A stretch of DNA of 64,000 nucleotides, from NCBI GenBank assembly GCA_963966775.1, contig CAXAAH010000004.1:1-64000 (forward strand), given 5' to 3'. Within the stretch, counting starts at the first letter, position 1, and each line of letters starts with the position of its first letter. Shown here one piece after another: positions 7,799-16,426 of the stretch. Source of the stretch: UBA685 sp002299005. Its GTDB lineage: Bacteria; Pseudomonadota; Alphaproteobacteria; Puniceispirillales; Puniceispirillaceae. Position numbers and translations under genes: made by a program. The notes under the pieces were generated by a model. That model was not told where the DNA came from, made no database searches, and saw only the letters and a program-made list of their open reading frames with translations.

Positions 7799-8194
7799 AT
7801 GAATATCGGCAAAGCGGCGACATTATCAGGCCTAACGGTCAAAACTGTCAGATATTACAGTGATGTCGGCATTATCAAACCACTCATTGATAGCCATACG
7901 GGCTACCGGGATTTTTCAGACTCTGACCTAGCCAAACTTCAGTTTTTAGCCAAAGCTCGCAAATTTGATTTCAGCTTGGATGATTGCAGAGAGCTGTTAT
8001 CGCTTTACGAAAATACAGGCCGCTCAAGCAAAGAAGTGAAGGCGCTCACATTAGACAGAATTGCCCAAATAGATACTAAATTGTCAGAGCTTCAAGCTTT
8101 GCGGGACCAGCTCAGCGCCCTTGCCTCTGCTTGTCATGGGGATGAGAGGCCTAACTGCCCTATCATAGACGCGCTCGCAGAAGACGCTATCTAG
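7799..8194 (+). CDS. cueR: CueR-type copper-responsive MerR-family regulator
   Basis: 131 residues from ATG at 7799 (an upstream in-frame ATG would add 19 unrelated residues that overlap the operator). The N-terminal winged helix is NIGKAATLSGLTVKTVRYY; the dimerisation helix follows. Metal ligands Cys112 and Cys120 (CHGDERPNC, C-X7-C) and Ser77 are at the same numbers as in E. coli CueR, where Ser77 marks monovalent-ion sensing. It should therefore respond to Cu(I)/Ag(I). No CopA ATPase or multicopper oxidase is adjacent; the neighbouring predicted target is a DUF4396 protein. Its stop is four bases from the convergent small gene. Confidence 0.88.
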   Translation: MNIGKAATLSGLTVKTVRYYSDVGIIKPLIDSHTGYRDFSDSDLAKLQFLAKARKFDFSLDDCRELLSLYENTGRSSKEVKALTLDRIAQIDTKLSELQALRDQLSALASACHGDERPNCPIIDALAEDAI

Positions 8195-8198
8195 CGCG

Positions 8199-8381
8199 CT
8201 ATTCTGTTAGTGTGCAGGGGGCGCCGCAGGGAGCACAGCTATTGCCGCCGCCGCTCTGGCTGGCTATTGCATAGCTGGCAGGGCTCGTCAGATGATCTGC
8301 TAGGGCCAAAAATGTGACCGCTAATAACGCGCAAACAAACCATTTTTTGGCTGATGAGACGTTTGATGTATCGATACTCAT
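8199..8381 (-). CDS. Small exported Cys-rich protein, unknown
   Basis: 60 residues from ATG at 8381, with a strong G-rich ribosome site (8388-8393). One hydrophobic N-terminal segment (KKWFVCALLAVTFLALAD) looks like a signal peptide or anchor. The short tail has three Cys in CAPCGAPC, a thiol cluster suited to metal or persulfide binding. I recognise no family. It lies 13 bases downstream of the YeeE/YedE gene in the same direction, at the end of a rhodanese-YeeE operon, so a role in sulfur transfer is plausible but unproven. A longer reading upstream would run into the YeeE gene. Confidence 0.6.
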   Translation of the reverse strand: MSIDTSNVSSAKKWFVCALLAVTFLALADHLTSPASYAIASQSGGGNSCAPCGAPCTLTE

Positions 8382-8394
8382 AGCAATCCCCCCC

Positions 8395-9555
8395 TTACTT
8401 AAAACCAAAAGATGGGCGCAGCTTAATGCCGACCCAACTGCCGCCCATCGCCATGATAAACCACAGCCAACCATGCAGACTGCCAGACGCTGTGCCTGCC
8501 AAAAATGCGCCGATATTACACCCGAATGACAGGCGCGCACCAACCCCCATAATCAGCCCCCCAAGCACGGCGGCTAGGATCTGTGCGCGCGGCGGAAATG
8601 TCTGTTTGCGCATACCACCCGATAGGCACGCAAGCGATGCGGCGCCAATAATCATGCCGATATTCATCACAGAGCTGGTATTGGCAAGCACCGAATGACG
8701 CAAGGCCTGCTCTGGGCCTGCCCATTGCCAAAAGGCGAAATCAGCCATTGGCACACCAACAGATTGCGCCAATTTTGCGCCCCATAAAGTATAGCCAAAG
8801 GTGACGCCCCATGGATGGCCAGACTGCAAAAATACCGCCCAACATAAAATCGCAATAAGGATACTGGCCCCAAACAGGCCCTTATTAAAGACCTCACCAC
8901 GCCTGCGCGCGATGATAAGCAAACCCGCGCTGAGGCCAAATAAGATGGCCAGATTTATCAGCCAGCGCACCAAATCTGAGAGACCACCAGCAATCGCGAT
9001 TTGCCCAAGCGAGCCCCACGATAGCGCCGATGGCACCAATAAAGAGCCAAGCACGGAGCCCACGATAAAGGCTGGCAAGGCAAAGAGCATACGCCCAGAC
9101 CCCCCACCAAAATGAAACAACACGCCCGACCCGCACCCATTGGCAAGCTGCATGCCGATGCCAAATATAAAGGCGCCGATAACCACAGAGAGCGATACAG
9201 GCGCCAATGTTGGCTGGGCTTGCAGGCCAAAGACAGGGGCGGCCAAGAACACCAACGCACATAGACCGGCGAGCCAAAAATGCCCCGCAAGCCCCATCAA
9301 AGAGCCTGTCTCAAGCGCCCGTCGCCACACAGACGCAAAGCCATATTGCGCAAATAAAAACACCCCGCCAAGCGCTGTACCAAGGGCCAGCAATAACGCG
9401 CCATGAAGGCCTGTATCAACCGCTATCAGCCCGGCAAAGACAAGCCAAATGGCGGCAAGAACGAATAACAGCCCGAATTCTTTGTTGCTCTTGGCGGGCT
9501 GTTGGCGCATCGCCTCTGATGAGGCTGAAACTTTGGATGAGGATAATTGTGCCAT
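8395..9555 (-). CDS. YeeE/YedE-family sulfur (thiosulfate-type) transporter
   Basis: 386 residues with many membrane helices and the two diagnostic Cys motifs of the family: ANGCGSGV in the first half and LSFGCNIGAF near the C terminus. In characterised relatives (TsuA/YeeE), such cysteines relay thiosulfate through the membrane. The upstream gene is a periplasmic rhodanese and the downstream one a Cys-rich small protein, supporting a sulfur-uptake operon. The length is that of a full two-repeat protein rather than the split YeeE/YedE type. Confidence 0.88.
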   Translation of the reverse strand: MAQLSSSKVSASSEAMRQQPAKSNKEFGLLFVLAAIWLVFAGLIAVDTGLHGALLLALGTALGGVFLFAQYGFASVWRRALETGSLMGLAGHFWLAGLCALVFLAAPVFGLQAQPTLAPVSLSVVIGAFIFGIGMQLANGCGSGVLFHFGGGSGRMLFALPAFIVGSVLGSLLVPSALSWGSLGQIAIAGGLSDLVRWLINLAILFGLSAGLLIIARRRGEVFNKGLFGASILIAILCWAVFLQSGHPWGVTFGYTLWGAKLAQSVGVPMADFAFWQWAGPEQALRHSVLANTSSVMNIGMIIGAASLACLSGGMRKQTFPPRAQILAAVLGGLIMGVGARLSFGCNIGAFLAGTASGSLHGWLWFIMAMGGSWVGIKLRPSFGFK

Positions 9556-9570
9556 GCGTATCTCACTCTA

Positions 9571-9604
9571 GAAATAATATCAGACCTGAAATAATATCAG
9601 ACCT
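9571..9604. repeat. 17-bp tandem duplication (2 copies)
   Basis: GAAATAATATCAGACCT occurs twice, exactly, head to tail, 16 bases upstream of the YeeE/YedE gene inside the rhodanese-YeeE intergenic gap. Confidence 0.95.
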
Positions 9605-9702
9605 GGCCAAATGCCAAATAGAGGCAATAATAGCCGAGCAACCATTCATAAGATTGCCCAGCTAAACATTTATATAAACTACGGTCTCAAAGACCTATCA
9701 GC

Positions 9703-10659
9703 CTAGCTTCCGGTGATAGATTTGAACAAGCCTTTAATCTTATCCATATTGCTTTGCGTTCCGAGCGGGTTTTGGCTATTGGCTGTCCATTCTACCATTG
9801 AGCCATCATAGAGCTTGACCTCTTTGCGGCCCAAAACTTCTGACAGGACAAACCAATTTGTCGCCGCCCAATGGCCTGTGTTGCAATAGCTAATGATCGG
9901 CGCATCATCGATAGAGGCATAGATTTTCGCCAATTCACCAGTGGTCTTTAGCTGGTTTGTTGCCGGATTATAGGCATCTGCTTGCGACTGTAGAACGGCC
10001 CCTGGGATGTGACCTGCTTGCAAGGCTTTATTATGCTTTGCCTTGCCGATATATTGCTCTTCTGTACGCGCATCAAGCAACACAGCCTGGCCGCCATCAA
10101 TAACCGCCTTCACGCCCGTTGTTGAAATATAGGCCTCATCATCAAAACGCGCGATGAAATTGCCCTTATTCGGTGCAAGCCCTGCGCCTTTTTCGATGTT
10201 GCCCGGAAAATCACTTGCCCATTTTGCATAGCCGCCATCAAGGATAGAGACGCTTTCATGGCCAAATACTTTGAATGTCCAATAGGCGCGCGCGGCCGAC
10301 CCAAAATCAGTTGAGCTAACGCCTGCCGGGATTAGCACGACGTGACTGTCGGCTGATACACCCAATCGTTGCGCAAGGGCCGAAAAGTCTGATGCGGTTG
10401 GCAATAGCCCGACAACATCATCACGGCCAACACGCCAACCGGCCTGCAAATAATCAGAATGAACAGAGCCCGGCACATGACCTTCTAGCCATGTCTCGTA
10501 ATTACCACCGTCAATTTTATTGCGTAAATCGATGAACACAATCTTGTCAGATGCCAGATTATCACGCACCCAATTCGTGTCGACCAATGGCTGTGCCGAT
10601 GCACTAAAAGCTGTTAGCGCAAGCGCTATGCCAGCTAGAAAAACCTTACCAAATCGCAT
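9703..10659 (-). CDS. Exported two-domain rhodanese (thiosulfate/3-mercaptopyruvate sulfurtransferase family)
   Basis: 318 residues from ATG at 10659, which has AAGGAG at the right distance and starts a signal peptide (cleavage after SASA, about residue 22). Two rhodanese domains are present: about 25-155, which lacks a catalytic Cys, and 180-300 with Cys259 in the loop CNTGHWAA. It transfers sulfane sulfur from a donor such as thiosulfate to a thiol acceptor in the periplasm. It is first gene of the operon with the YeeE/YedE transporter, so it may process the sulfur species before or during uptake. SseA-like by architecture; exact donor unknown. Confidence 0.88.
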   Translation of the reverse strand: MRFGKVFLAGIALALTAFSASAQPLVDTNWVRDNLASDKIVFIDLRNKIDGGNYETWLEGHVPGSVHSDYLQAGWRVGRDDVVGLLPTASDFSALAQRLGVSADSHVVLIPAGVSSTDFGSAARAYWTFKVFGHESVSILDGGYAKWASDFPGNIEKGAGLAPNKGNFIARFDDEAYISTTGVKAVIDGGQAVLLDARTEEQYIGKAKHNKALQAGHIPGAVLQSQADAYNPATNQLKTTGELAKIYASIDDAPIISYCNTGHWAATNWFVLSEVLGRKEVKLYDGSMVEWTANSQNPLGTQSNMDKIKGLFKSITGS

Positions 10660-10879
10660 TGCTATCTCCTTAAAGCATGTCTTTTTGCCCCTCACTATCA
10701 CCAAGGGCGTTTGAATATCAGAGATAAGCTTATGATAAAATTTTTCTATAAAGTCAGCAGTATTTTCGAGAGAAAAGAAATATAATCTCTTTTAAAGAGC
10801 TACGGCAGAAAAATATACTAAACACACAAAAATAGGCAGAAACGAAATCTTACGGGAATCAGCCATAGCCGTATAATGA

Positions 10880-11374
10880 GCGCAAATAGCGGGCACAAAT
10901 GAAGATAGCCTTACTTTTAAGAAGGCCGCACAAGAGCATCACCGCATTTTTGGCTGGCTATTTGTTGAGGAAAAAGTCCGCATCAATTCAACAGGCACAT
11001 GGTTTCAGGATAAATACCCCGCCTATGCCGCCCACCCGCACGCCATCGGTGACTGGCCAAAGCTGAACACCATCTTTATCGCCCCAAAGCGCGCCATGCT
11101 TTTTGATGATCATCAGGTCAAAGGGTTTGGTAAATTCAAAGCCACAGATGCGAGCCTGCTAACCGTTATGCGGCAAGCCAATAAATCACTCTGGCTTGTG
11201 CCAGATTGGTTAAACCCAAAGGCAGGCGGGTGCGGGCTTAGCTATCACAAAAAGCCAGATTTCAGCGGCAAGACGCTTCAAACAACCGCCAAGGGGCAAG
11301 AATTTGTCTGCCAGCCCGCACAATCTGGCGCCTTCAAAGACTGGCTGACAAAGCTATTTAAGACTGCCTTATAG
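10880..11374 (+). pseudogene. 5'-truncated Nmad3-family (nucleotide modification associated domain 3) gene
   Basis: The frame is open from 10880 directly after TAA TGA stops, but has no ATG, GTG or TTG until the internal ATG at 11096. Conserved Nmad3 landmarks run in order across that ATG: IFGWLFVEEKV, AAHPHA, NTIFIAP, then GFGKF, SLWLVPDWL, LSYH and TAKGQEFV. The family is normally about 280 residues; only the C-terminal ~160 remain, and the FGQAGAAQ and FFGWFR region is missing. This is most simply a gene that has lost its 5' half. The part from 11096 (92 residues) could still be translated, but would be an incomplete domain. Confidence 0.7.
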
Positions 11375-11377
11375 CCC

Positions 11378-12979
11378 TCACAACAGCTTCATCTGCTTGG
11401 TGGCGGCGGTCTTTTTGGGTCTCTTGCCAATCTTTTTTCGTGAGCCCATCTTCTGATAGATTTGGCCGGCGAATTTTTTGAATTCGGGCTGGTTGCGTAT
11501 CGCAAAGATCTTATCCTTCGCGGCCCGCATTGCGACCTCATTCTCAACAATTGGCAAGGGGTAATCACGGCCTATCTCAAAAGACTGCGCCATCCCCTCC
11601 ATAGGCGGCATCAACCGCGGCTCATGTAGCCATTGCGCGCTCACCCCCGCCAGCTCTGGACACCAGCGCCGGATGAAAACACCTGCCGGGTCATGCTCAT
11701 AAGACTGCTTCACAGGGTTATAAATGCGGATGGTATTAATGCCCGTAACACCTGATTGCATCTGAAATTGGCTATAATGAATGCCAGCTTCAAAATCGGT
11801 GAAAAGCCGCGCTAAATGCGGGGCCGTCATGCGCCAATCTAGCCAGAGATGATAGCTCGCAAAACTCACCAACATCGCGCGCATCCGAAAAGGTAACCAG
11901 CCTGTGACAGTCAAAGATCGCATGCACGCATCCACCAAGGGATAACCTGTGCGCCCCTCTGCCCAAGCGGCAAAGCGCGCATGCACCGCCGCCCCCTCAT
12001 CATCAGCCGCCTCTTTTTCCCTCAGCCCATCATAAAGAGGGTGCATATTCGCAAATTCAATCTCAGGCTGATCTTCCAGCTTTTGCATAAAATGACAGCG
12101 CCAAGACAGGCGCGATAACACCGCATTCAAAGAGCGTGCCTTGCTCTTGCTAAGCGGCGTTTTGGCAGTCTTCACATAATTGCGGATCGTCTGCTGGACC
12201 TCACGCGATGACATCGTCCCCCAGACCAAATGCGGCGATAGGCGAAGACAGCTTGTCTGCGCCTTGCTAGGCGAGGCAAGATTGGCCACATAGGCAGAAG
12301 AGCGGTCTGTCAGGAATGACCGAAGCAAATGAATCGCCGCCTGCCTGCCACCTTCTTGCGTGATATCCCCCTCTACCAAAGGCGCCCCAAACAGCGCCTC
12401 CTCACGCGCTGGAATAGCGCCGATATCAAGTGATGCTAGCGGTGCCAAATCATGTGACAACGCCCCATCATCAGGGGCAATCGCGCGCGTCTCTGCCATC
12501 CGCTTTTGCCGCATTGCCGCCCATTTATCACGGTTGAAAAAACGCCGCGCTACGCCATTGGCAGGGAATTCATGAAGGGCAATCACCTGCTGATAGCAAT
12601 AATCACGCACCGCCTCATCACGCGCATAGCTCCAGCCATGGCTTGTTTCTTCATGCGCAAAGATAGCGTTGATTTTAAAATCTGATGACAATTCTTGCAG
12701 AACATCGCGCATCGGGCCAATGCGCACAATCAGGCTCTGTCCCAAGGCGGAAAGCCGCGCGCGTAATTCAATCAGGCAATCACGCACAAACAGCCAATGA
12801 CGGCGCGAGCTTGTCGGTAATGCCCAAAAATCAGGCTCAATCACAAACAGCGGCAAAACAGGCTTGCCAGCTTCGATTGCCGCGATGAGGGGGCGATGAT
12901 CATGGACGCGCAAATCACGTTTAAACCAGATGATGTTCACCTCAGCTCGTGCCATACCGCCACTCATACCCCTTACCAT
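11378..12979 (-). CDS. Cryptochrome/DNA photolyase family protein
   Basis: 533 residues. The N-terminal photolyase α/β domain opens with VNIIWFKRDLRVHDHRPL; the C-terminal FAD-binding helical domain contains GRTGYPLVDACMRSL, TGWLPFRMRAMLVSF and the DFEAGIHYSQFQMQSG core. In place of the usual FYRH motif it has WRCHFMQKLEDQPEIEF, marking a divergent bacterial subgroup, so CPD repair, (6-4) repair or a sensory role cannot be decided. The basic Lys-rich C-terminal tail may touch DNA. Start uncertain: codons at 12979, 12967 or 12955 are all in frame, and none has an ideal ribosome site. It is convergent with the Nmad3 remnant, three bases apart. Confidence 0.88.
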   Translation of the reverse strand: MVRGMSGGMARAEVNIIWFKRDLRVHDHRPLIAAIEAGKPVLPLFVIEPDFWALPTSSRRHWLFVRDCLIELRARLSALGQSLIVRIGPMRDVLQELSSDFKINAIFAHEETSHGWSYARDEAVRDYCYQQVIALHEFPANGVARRFFNRDKWAAMRQKRMAETRAIAPDDGALSHDLAPLASLDIGAIPAREEALFGAPLVEGDITQEGGRQAAIHLLRSFLTDRSSAYVANLASPSKAQTSCLRLSPHLVWGTMSSREVQQTIRNYVKTAKTPLSKSKARSLNAVLSRLSWRCHFMQKLEDQPEIEFANMHPLYDGLREKEAADDEGAAVHARFAAWAEGRTGYPLVDACMRSLTVTGWLPFRMRAMLVSFASYHLWLDWRMTAPHLARLFTDFEAGIHYSQFQMQSGVTGINTIRIYNPVKQSYEHDPAGVFIRRWCPELAGVSAQWLHEPRLMPPMEGMAQSFEIGRDYPLPIVENEVAMRAAKDKIFAIRNQPEFKKFAGQIYQKMGSRKKIGKRPKKTAATKQMKLL

Positions 12980-13096
12980 AAACCTGTCACGATGCTAAAA
13001 ATAGGCCGAACAGGCGTAACGAAAAGAGGTTGGCGAAAAAGCTTCGGCAAGACTATCATCTCTATCAAGACACGCATTTTGTAAGGCACAAAGAAT

Positions 13097-13846
13097 ATGA
13101 CAAGCTATTCTGCCAATCTTGGTTTTTTATTCACCGAATTCCCCCTCCCCCAAGCGATAGCAGAGGCGCATGCGGCAGGCTTTGCGGCGGTTGAATTGCA
13201 TTGGCCCTATGAGGTGCCAGCCGCAGATGTCAAAACCGCGCTTGACCAAACAGCCCTGCCGCTAATCAGCCTAAACACACGCAAAGGCGCCCATAATGGC
13301 CTCTGCGCCCAGACGGAATTAATCACCGAAGCCAGAGCCAGCATTGATGAGGCTTTTGCCTATGGCGCGATTATCGGTGCGCGCGCCGTGCATGTTATGG
13401 CAGGCATCGCAAGCGGCGCGGCGGCAGAGGCGTGCTTTATTGACAACCTCATTTATGCCTGTGATTTAGCAAAAAACCGTCAGATGATGGTCATGATAGA
13501 GGCGATTAACCAACAGGACGCGCCAGGCTATTTTCTGCAAGACACCGACCATGTTGCACAGATTATCAACAAGGTTGGACGCGGTGAATTGCGCATGATG
13601 TTTGATTGCTATCATGTCGTCAAATCAGGCGGGGATATCTTAGCTGAATTTGATCGCCACCAGCCCCTTATCGGCCATGTCCAATTTGCTGGCACCCCCG
13701 ATAGAGGCGCCCCTGATACTGGCACAAGCGATTATAAAGCACTTTTTGCCGCCCTTAAAAAGCGCGGCTGGACACAGCCACTTGGCGCTGAATATAAGCC
13801 GCGCGGCGCCACCCATGACAGCCTATCTTGGATGAGGTATTTATAG
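13097..13846 (+). CDS. Hydroxypyruvate isomerase-family TIM-barrel protein
   Basis: 249 residues of the AP-endonuclease-2-like sugar isomerase fold. The N-terminal SANLGFLFTEFPL is typical of the Hyi family. Two likely metal-binding Glu are in MIEAINQQDAPGYF and GAEYKPRG, with a His/Asp in MMFDCYHV. Family members interconvert hydroxypyruvate and tartronate semialdehyde, or related C3/C4 sugars. It is divergent from the photolyase gene and convergent, five bases apart, with the M24 peptidase gene. No glyoxylate carboligase or tartronate-semialdehyde reductase is adjacent, so the pathway is not fixed. Confidence 0.8.
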   Translation: MTSYSANLGFLFTEFPLPQAIAEAHAAGFAAVELHWPYEVPAADVKTALDQTALPLISLNTRKGAHNGLCAQTELITEARASIDEAFAYGAIIGARAVHVMAGIASGAAAEACFIDNLIYACDLAKNRQMMVMIEAINQQDAPGYFLQDTDHVAQIINKVGRGELRMMFDCYHVVKSGGDILAEFDRHQPLIGHVQFAGTPDRGAPDTGTSDYKALFAALKKRGWTQPLGAEYKPRGATHDSLSWMRYL

Positions 13847-13851
13847 GCCCA

Positions 13852-15048
13852 TCAGATTATCGGCAATTCAGGCGCCGCCCTCTTGGTGAGTAACTCTGCG
13901 CCCTTATCCGTTATCAAGATGTTCTCTTCATGCACCATCATATGATTATCGCCATAGCTAAGAGACGGCTCAAGCGTTAGCACCATCCCTGCCTCTAAGG
14001 GCGTATGGTCGAACCCTGCATGCGAAGGCTGTTCTGTTAATTGCATCCCAAGCCCATGACCGAAACGGCCAATATCACCGCCAGAGGGATCAAGTGTCTT
14101 TGTCACCTCTGCCATCGCGTGAAAAAGACCCGCGCAATCATTGCCCACACGCGCCGCCGCAAGACCTGCCTCGGTCGCGGCATAGAGGACATCATAGGCG
14201 CGCTTGGCATCATCATCTGCCTGCCCAATGGCAAAATTGCGATCAAAATCACAGAAATACCCATCCCATGTTGCGCCTGTATCAAGCATCAGAATATCCC
14301 CCGTTTGCAACGGCGCACGGCTTGGCGGCGATATCACATCCAGATAGCCACCTTGCCCCGCCGCCCCCACCAAATAGGGCACATCATCAGCCCCTAATGA
14401 AAGCGCCTTGATGCGAAACGCGCGGAACACGTCTTCCAGAGGCATCCCTTCTTTGACAAATTCTGGTAGCGCTGAAAATGTATCAGACCCAATCGCACAA
14501 ATATGGCGCAATTTTTCCTGTTCTGCTGGTGTTTTGACCACCCGCAAGGCACGCACAATGTCTGTCGCATCCCCAAAGGTCAGATTTGGCAAGGCCGCAC
14601 AAAGACGTTCAAAATCGCCCAGAGGCATCCGCAAATTCGTCTCATGCCCTTTCAGCAAGCCAATCACTTGCCCCTCTCCCATTTCACTTGGCGCGGCAAA
14701 AGGTGAGAGCAAATCTATCAGCAAGCTAATGCCATCATCAGCGGGATTTGGTGCGCTCCATGTGCGAATATCCTCAACCCAGCTTTGCCGCATTAAGGCC
14801 GCGCCAATCTCTGGAATAATCGCCACAGGCTTGCCAGATTGCGGCACAAAGACAAACCAAGGCCTTGTCGGACTTTGCCAGAATAATGTGTGAAACCCCG
14901 TGAAATAGCGGATATCAGCCTCACTCATCAACAGCATGCCTGCCATGCCAGCGTCTGTTAATCTTGCCTGCGCACGCGCCGTGCGTTCCGCAAATTCCCC
15001 TGCTGTGAAGCCGCGTTCCAACCCCCCTTCAATCGCGCTCGCACTCAT
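13852..15048 (-). CDS. M24-family metallopeptidase (Xaa-Pro aminopeptidase/creatinase fold)
   Basis: 398 residues: N-terminal creatinase-type domain (1-165), then the pita-bread domain with a full metal set, D256 (LDTGATWDG), D267, H331 (GHGLG), E360 (TLEPSLS) and E374. It should cleave or hydrolyse an amide or imino bond. Its ATG overlaps the stop of the diaminopropionate ammonia-lyase gene by four bases, so the two work together. M24 enzymes beside amino-acid lyases occur in compatible-solute catabolism (DoeA/EutD), but the N-terminal sequence does not match DoeA as I know it, so ectoine hydrolase is not claimed. Confidence 0.85.
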   Translation of the reverse strand: MSASAIEGGLERGFTAGEFAERTARAQARLTDAGMAGMLLMSEADIRYFTGFHTLFWQSPTRPWFVFVPQSGKPVAIIPEIGAALMRQSWVEDIRTWSAPNPADDGISLLIDLLSPFAAPSEMGEGQVIGLLKGHETNLRMPLGDFERLCAALPNLTFGDATDIVRALRVVKTPAEQEKLRHICAIGSDTFSALPEFVKEGMPLEDVFRAFRIKALSLGADDVPYLVGAAGQGGYLDVISPPSRAPLQTGDILMLDTGATWDGYFCDFDRNFAIGQADDDAKRAYDVLYAATEAGLAAARVGNDCAGLFHAMAEVTKTLDPSGGDIGRFGHGLGMQLTEQPSHAGFDHTPLEAGMVLTLEPSLSYGDNHMMVHEENILITDKGAELLTKRAAPELPII

Positions 15049-16244
15049 AGGGCGCCTCGCATAATTTCATCATAAATCTCTTGGTCAGTGATGCCTTCAG
15101 AGCCAATGATCAAAACCCGTGATGAGGCATCAAGACCGAGCTTTTTTGACAAGGCCTTATCCTTTCTTGCCGCCACCAGCGCGCATAGGCCTGCCACCGC
15201 GCTTTCGCCTGCTTTGATGGGCGTATCACTGCCAGCGGGGCAAGCAAGCATCCGCACCATCGGGCCAACCAGCGTATCAGGTATCGTCAGATAATCGCCT
15301 GCCTCTTCTGCCAGCACTTGCCACGCCATCTCAGATGGCTCACCGCAAGATAGGCCTGCCATGATGGTTTCTGTCTCAATCTCAACACTCACCGCCGCCC
15401 CTTTGGACGCGCTTTGATACAGGCATGCGGCCAATTCAGGCTCAACAATCACCACACGCGGACTTGCCCCTTGCCAATAATGGCGCAAGGCCGCCGCCAC
15501 ACCCGCCGCAAGACCGCCCACACCGCCTTGCAAAAAGACATGTGTCGGCGCCTCATCAACCTCGTAATTAATCTCAGAGACCATCACCCCATAGCCTGCC
15601 ATCACATCACGCGGCGGCTCAGAATACCCCTCCCATGAGGTATCAGAGACCACATACCAGCCATGTTTGTCTGCCTCTTGCTTGGCTAGGCGCACAGATT
15701 CATCATAATCACCTGTGATACGCACCACATCAGCCCCAAAGCCGCGCATAATATCTGCACGCCCCTCGCTTACCTCTGCGTGAATATAGATACGGCATGG
15801 CGCACCATAACGCTGGCACCCCCATGATAAAGACCTGCCATGATTGCCATCTGTCGCAGATACAAGCGTGATAGAACGGCACTCTTTTTGATACAGACCC
15901 TGCCTGATATCAGCCATCGAGACCTCTTGTTCAAGACGCGCTGACAGGACGCGTTGCAACACACGAATGGCCGCATAAGCGCCGCCAAGCGCCTTAAAAC
16001 TCGCAAGGCCAAAGCGCGGCCCTTCATCCTTATAAAGGATATCATCCACCCCAATCGCCTGTGCGATATCATCAAGATGATAAAGCGGCGTTGGCTGATA
16101 GCCTTGCCAGCTTGTGATTTCATGATAGGCATCGTCAAAATCACGCTTTGAGAGCACTTTGGCAAACGCTCCTTTTGAAGATGTCGTCATTTGCGCATAG
16201 CCAATTGAGGCTGTCTCAAATTCGTTAAACGTAAAATCACCCAT
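15045..16244 (-). CDS. Diaminopropionate ammonia-lyase family PLP enzyme
   Basis: 399 residues of the fold-type II PLP family. The Schiff-base Lys is K84 in FGLASFKALGGAY. The phosphate/substrate loop is SATDGNHGRSLSWG, followed by the family stretch DTSWEGYSEPPRDVMAGYG and the C-terminal TIMAGLSCGEPSEMAW and GESAVAG. These are signatures of 2,3-diaminopropionate ammonia-lyase, which yields pyruvate and ammonia, rather than threonine dehydratase. It is coupled to the M24 peptidase and divergent from an Asp/Glu-racemase-superfamily gene across a 182-base gap. True substrate could be a related 2,3-diamino or hydroxyamino acid. Confidence 0.85.
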   Translation of the reverse strand: MGDFTFNEFETASIGYAQMTTSSKGAFAKVLSKRDFDDAYHEITSWQGYQPTPLYHLDDIAQAIGVDDILYKDEGPRFGLASFKALGGAYAAIRVLQRVLSARLEQEVSMADIRQGLYQKECRSITLVSATDGNHGRSLSWGCQRYGAPCRIYIHAEVSEGRADIMRGFGADVVRITGDYDESVRLAKQEADKHGWYVVSDTSWEGYSEPPRDVMAGYGVMVSEINYEVDEAPTHVFLQGGVGGLAAGVAAALRHYWQGASPRVVIVEPELAACLYQSASKGAAVSVEIETETIMAGLSCGEPSEMAWQVLAEEAGDYLTIPDTLVGPMVRMLACPAGSDTPIKAGESAVAGLCALVAARKDKALSKKLGLDASSRVLIIGSEGITDQEIYDEIMRGAL

Positions 16245-16426
16245 GCACTTAATCCCCCCTTTTTAGCTCTTTAACCTTGTGCCAAAAACACGCGCGCGCC
16301 AAGAGATAAATCACAATCAAGCGCGCGCTTCTCAAATCCGCCTTGCGCTATTTTCCAGATAATATTTGCCGCTAGGGGATAATGGTTGCTAGGCTTATGA
16401 TAGCAAGAGATAAGGAGGGCGCGCCT

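Noticed and set aside
8199..8543. A 114-residue version of the small Cys-rich protein
   Set aside because: The extra N-terminal residues overlap the YeeE/YedE coding region; the ATG at 8381 has a strong ribosome site and starts a signal-like segment.
13852..15048. Ectoine hydrolase (DoeA/EutD)
   Set aside because: M24 fold and gene company fit, but the N-terminal domain does not resemble DoeA and no DoeB is nearby.
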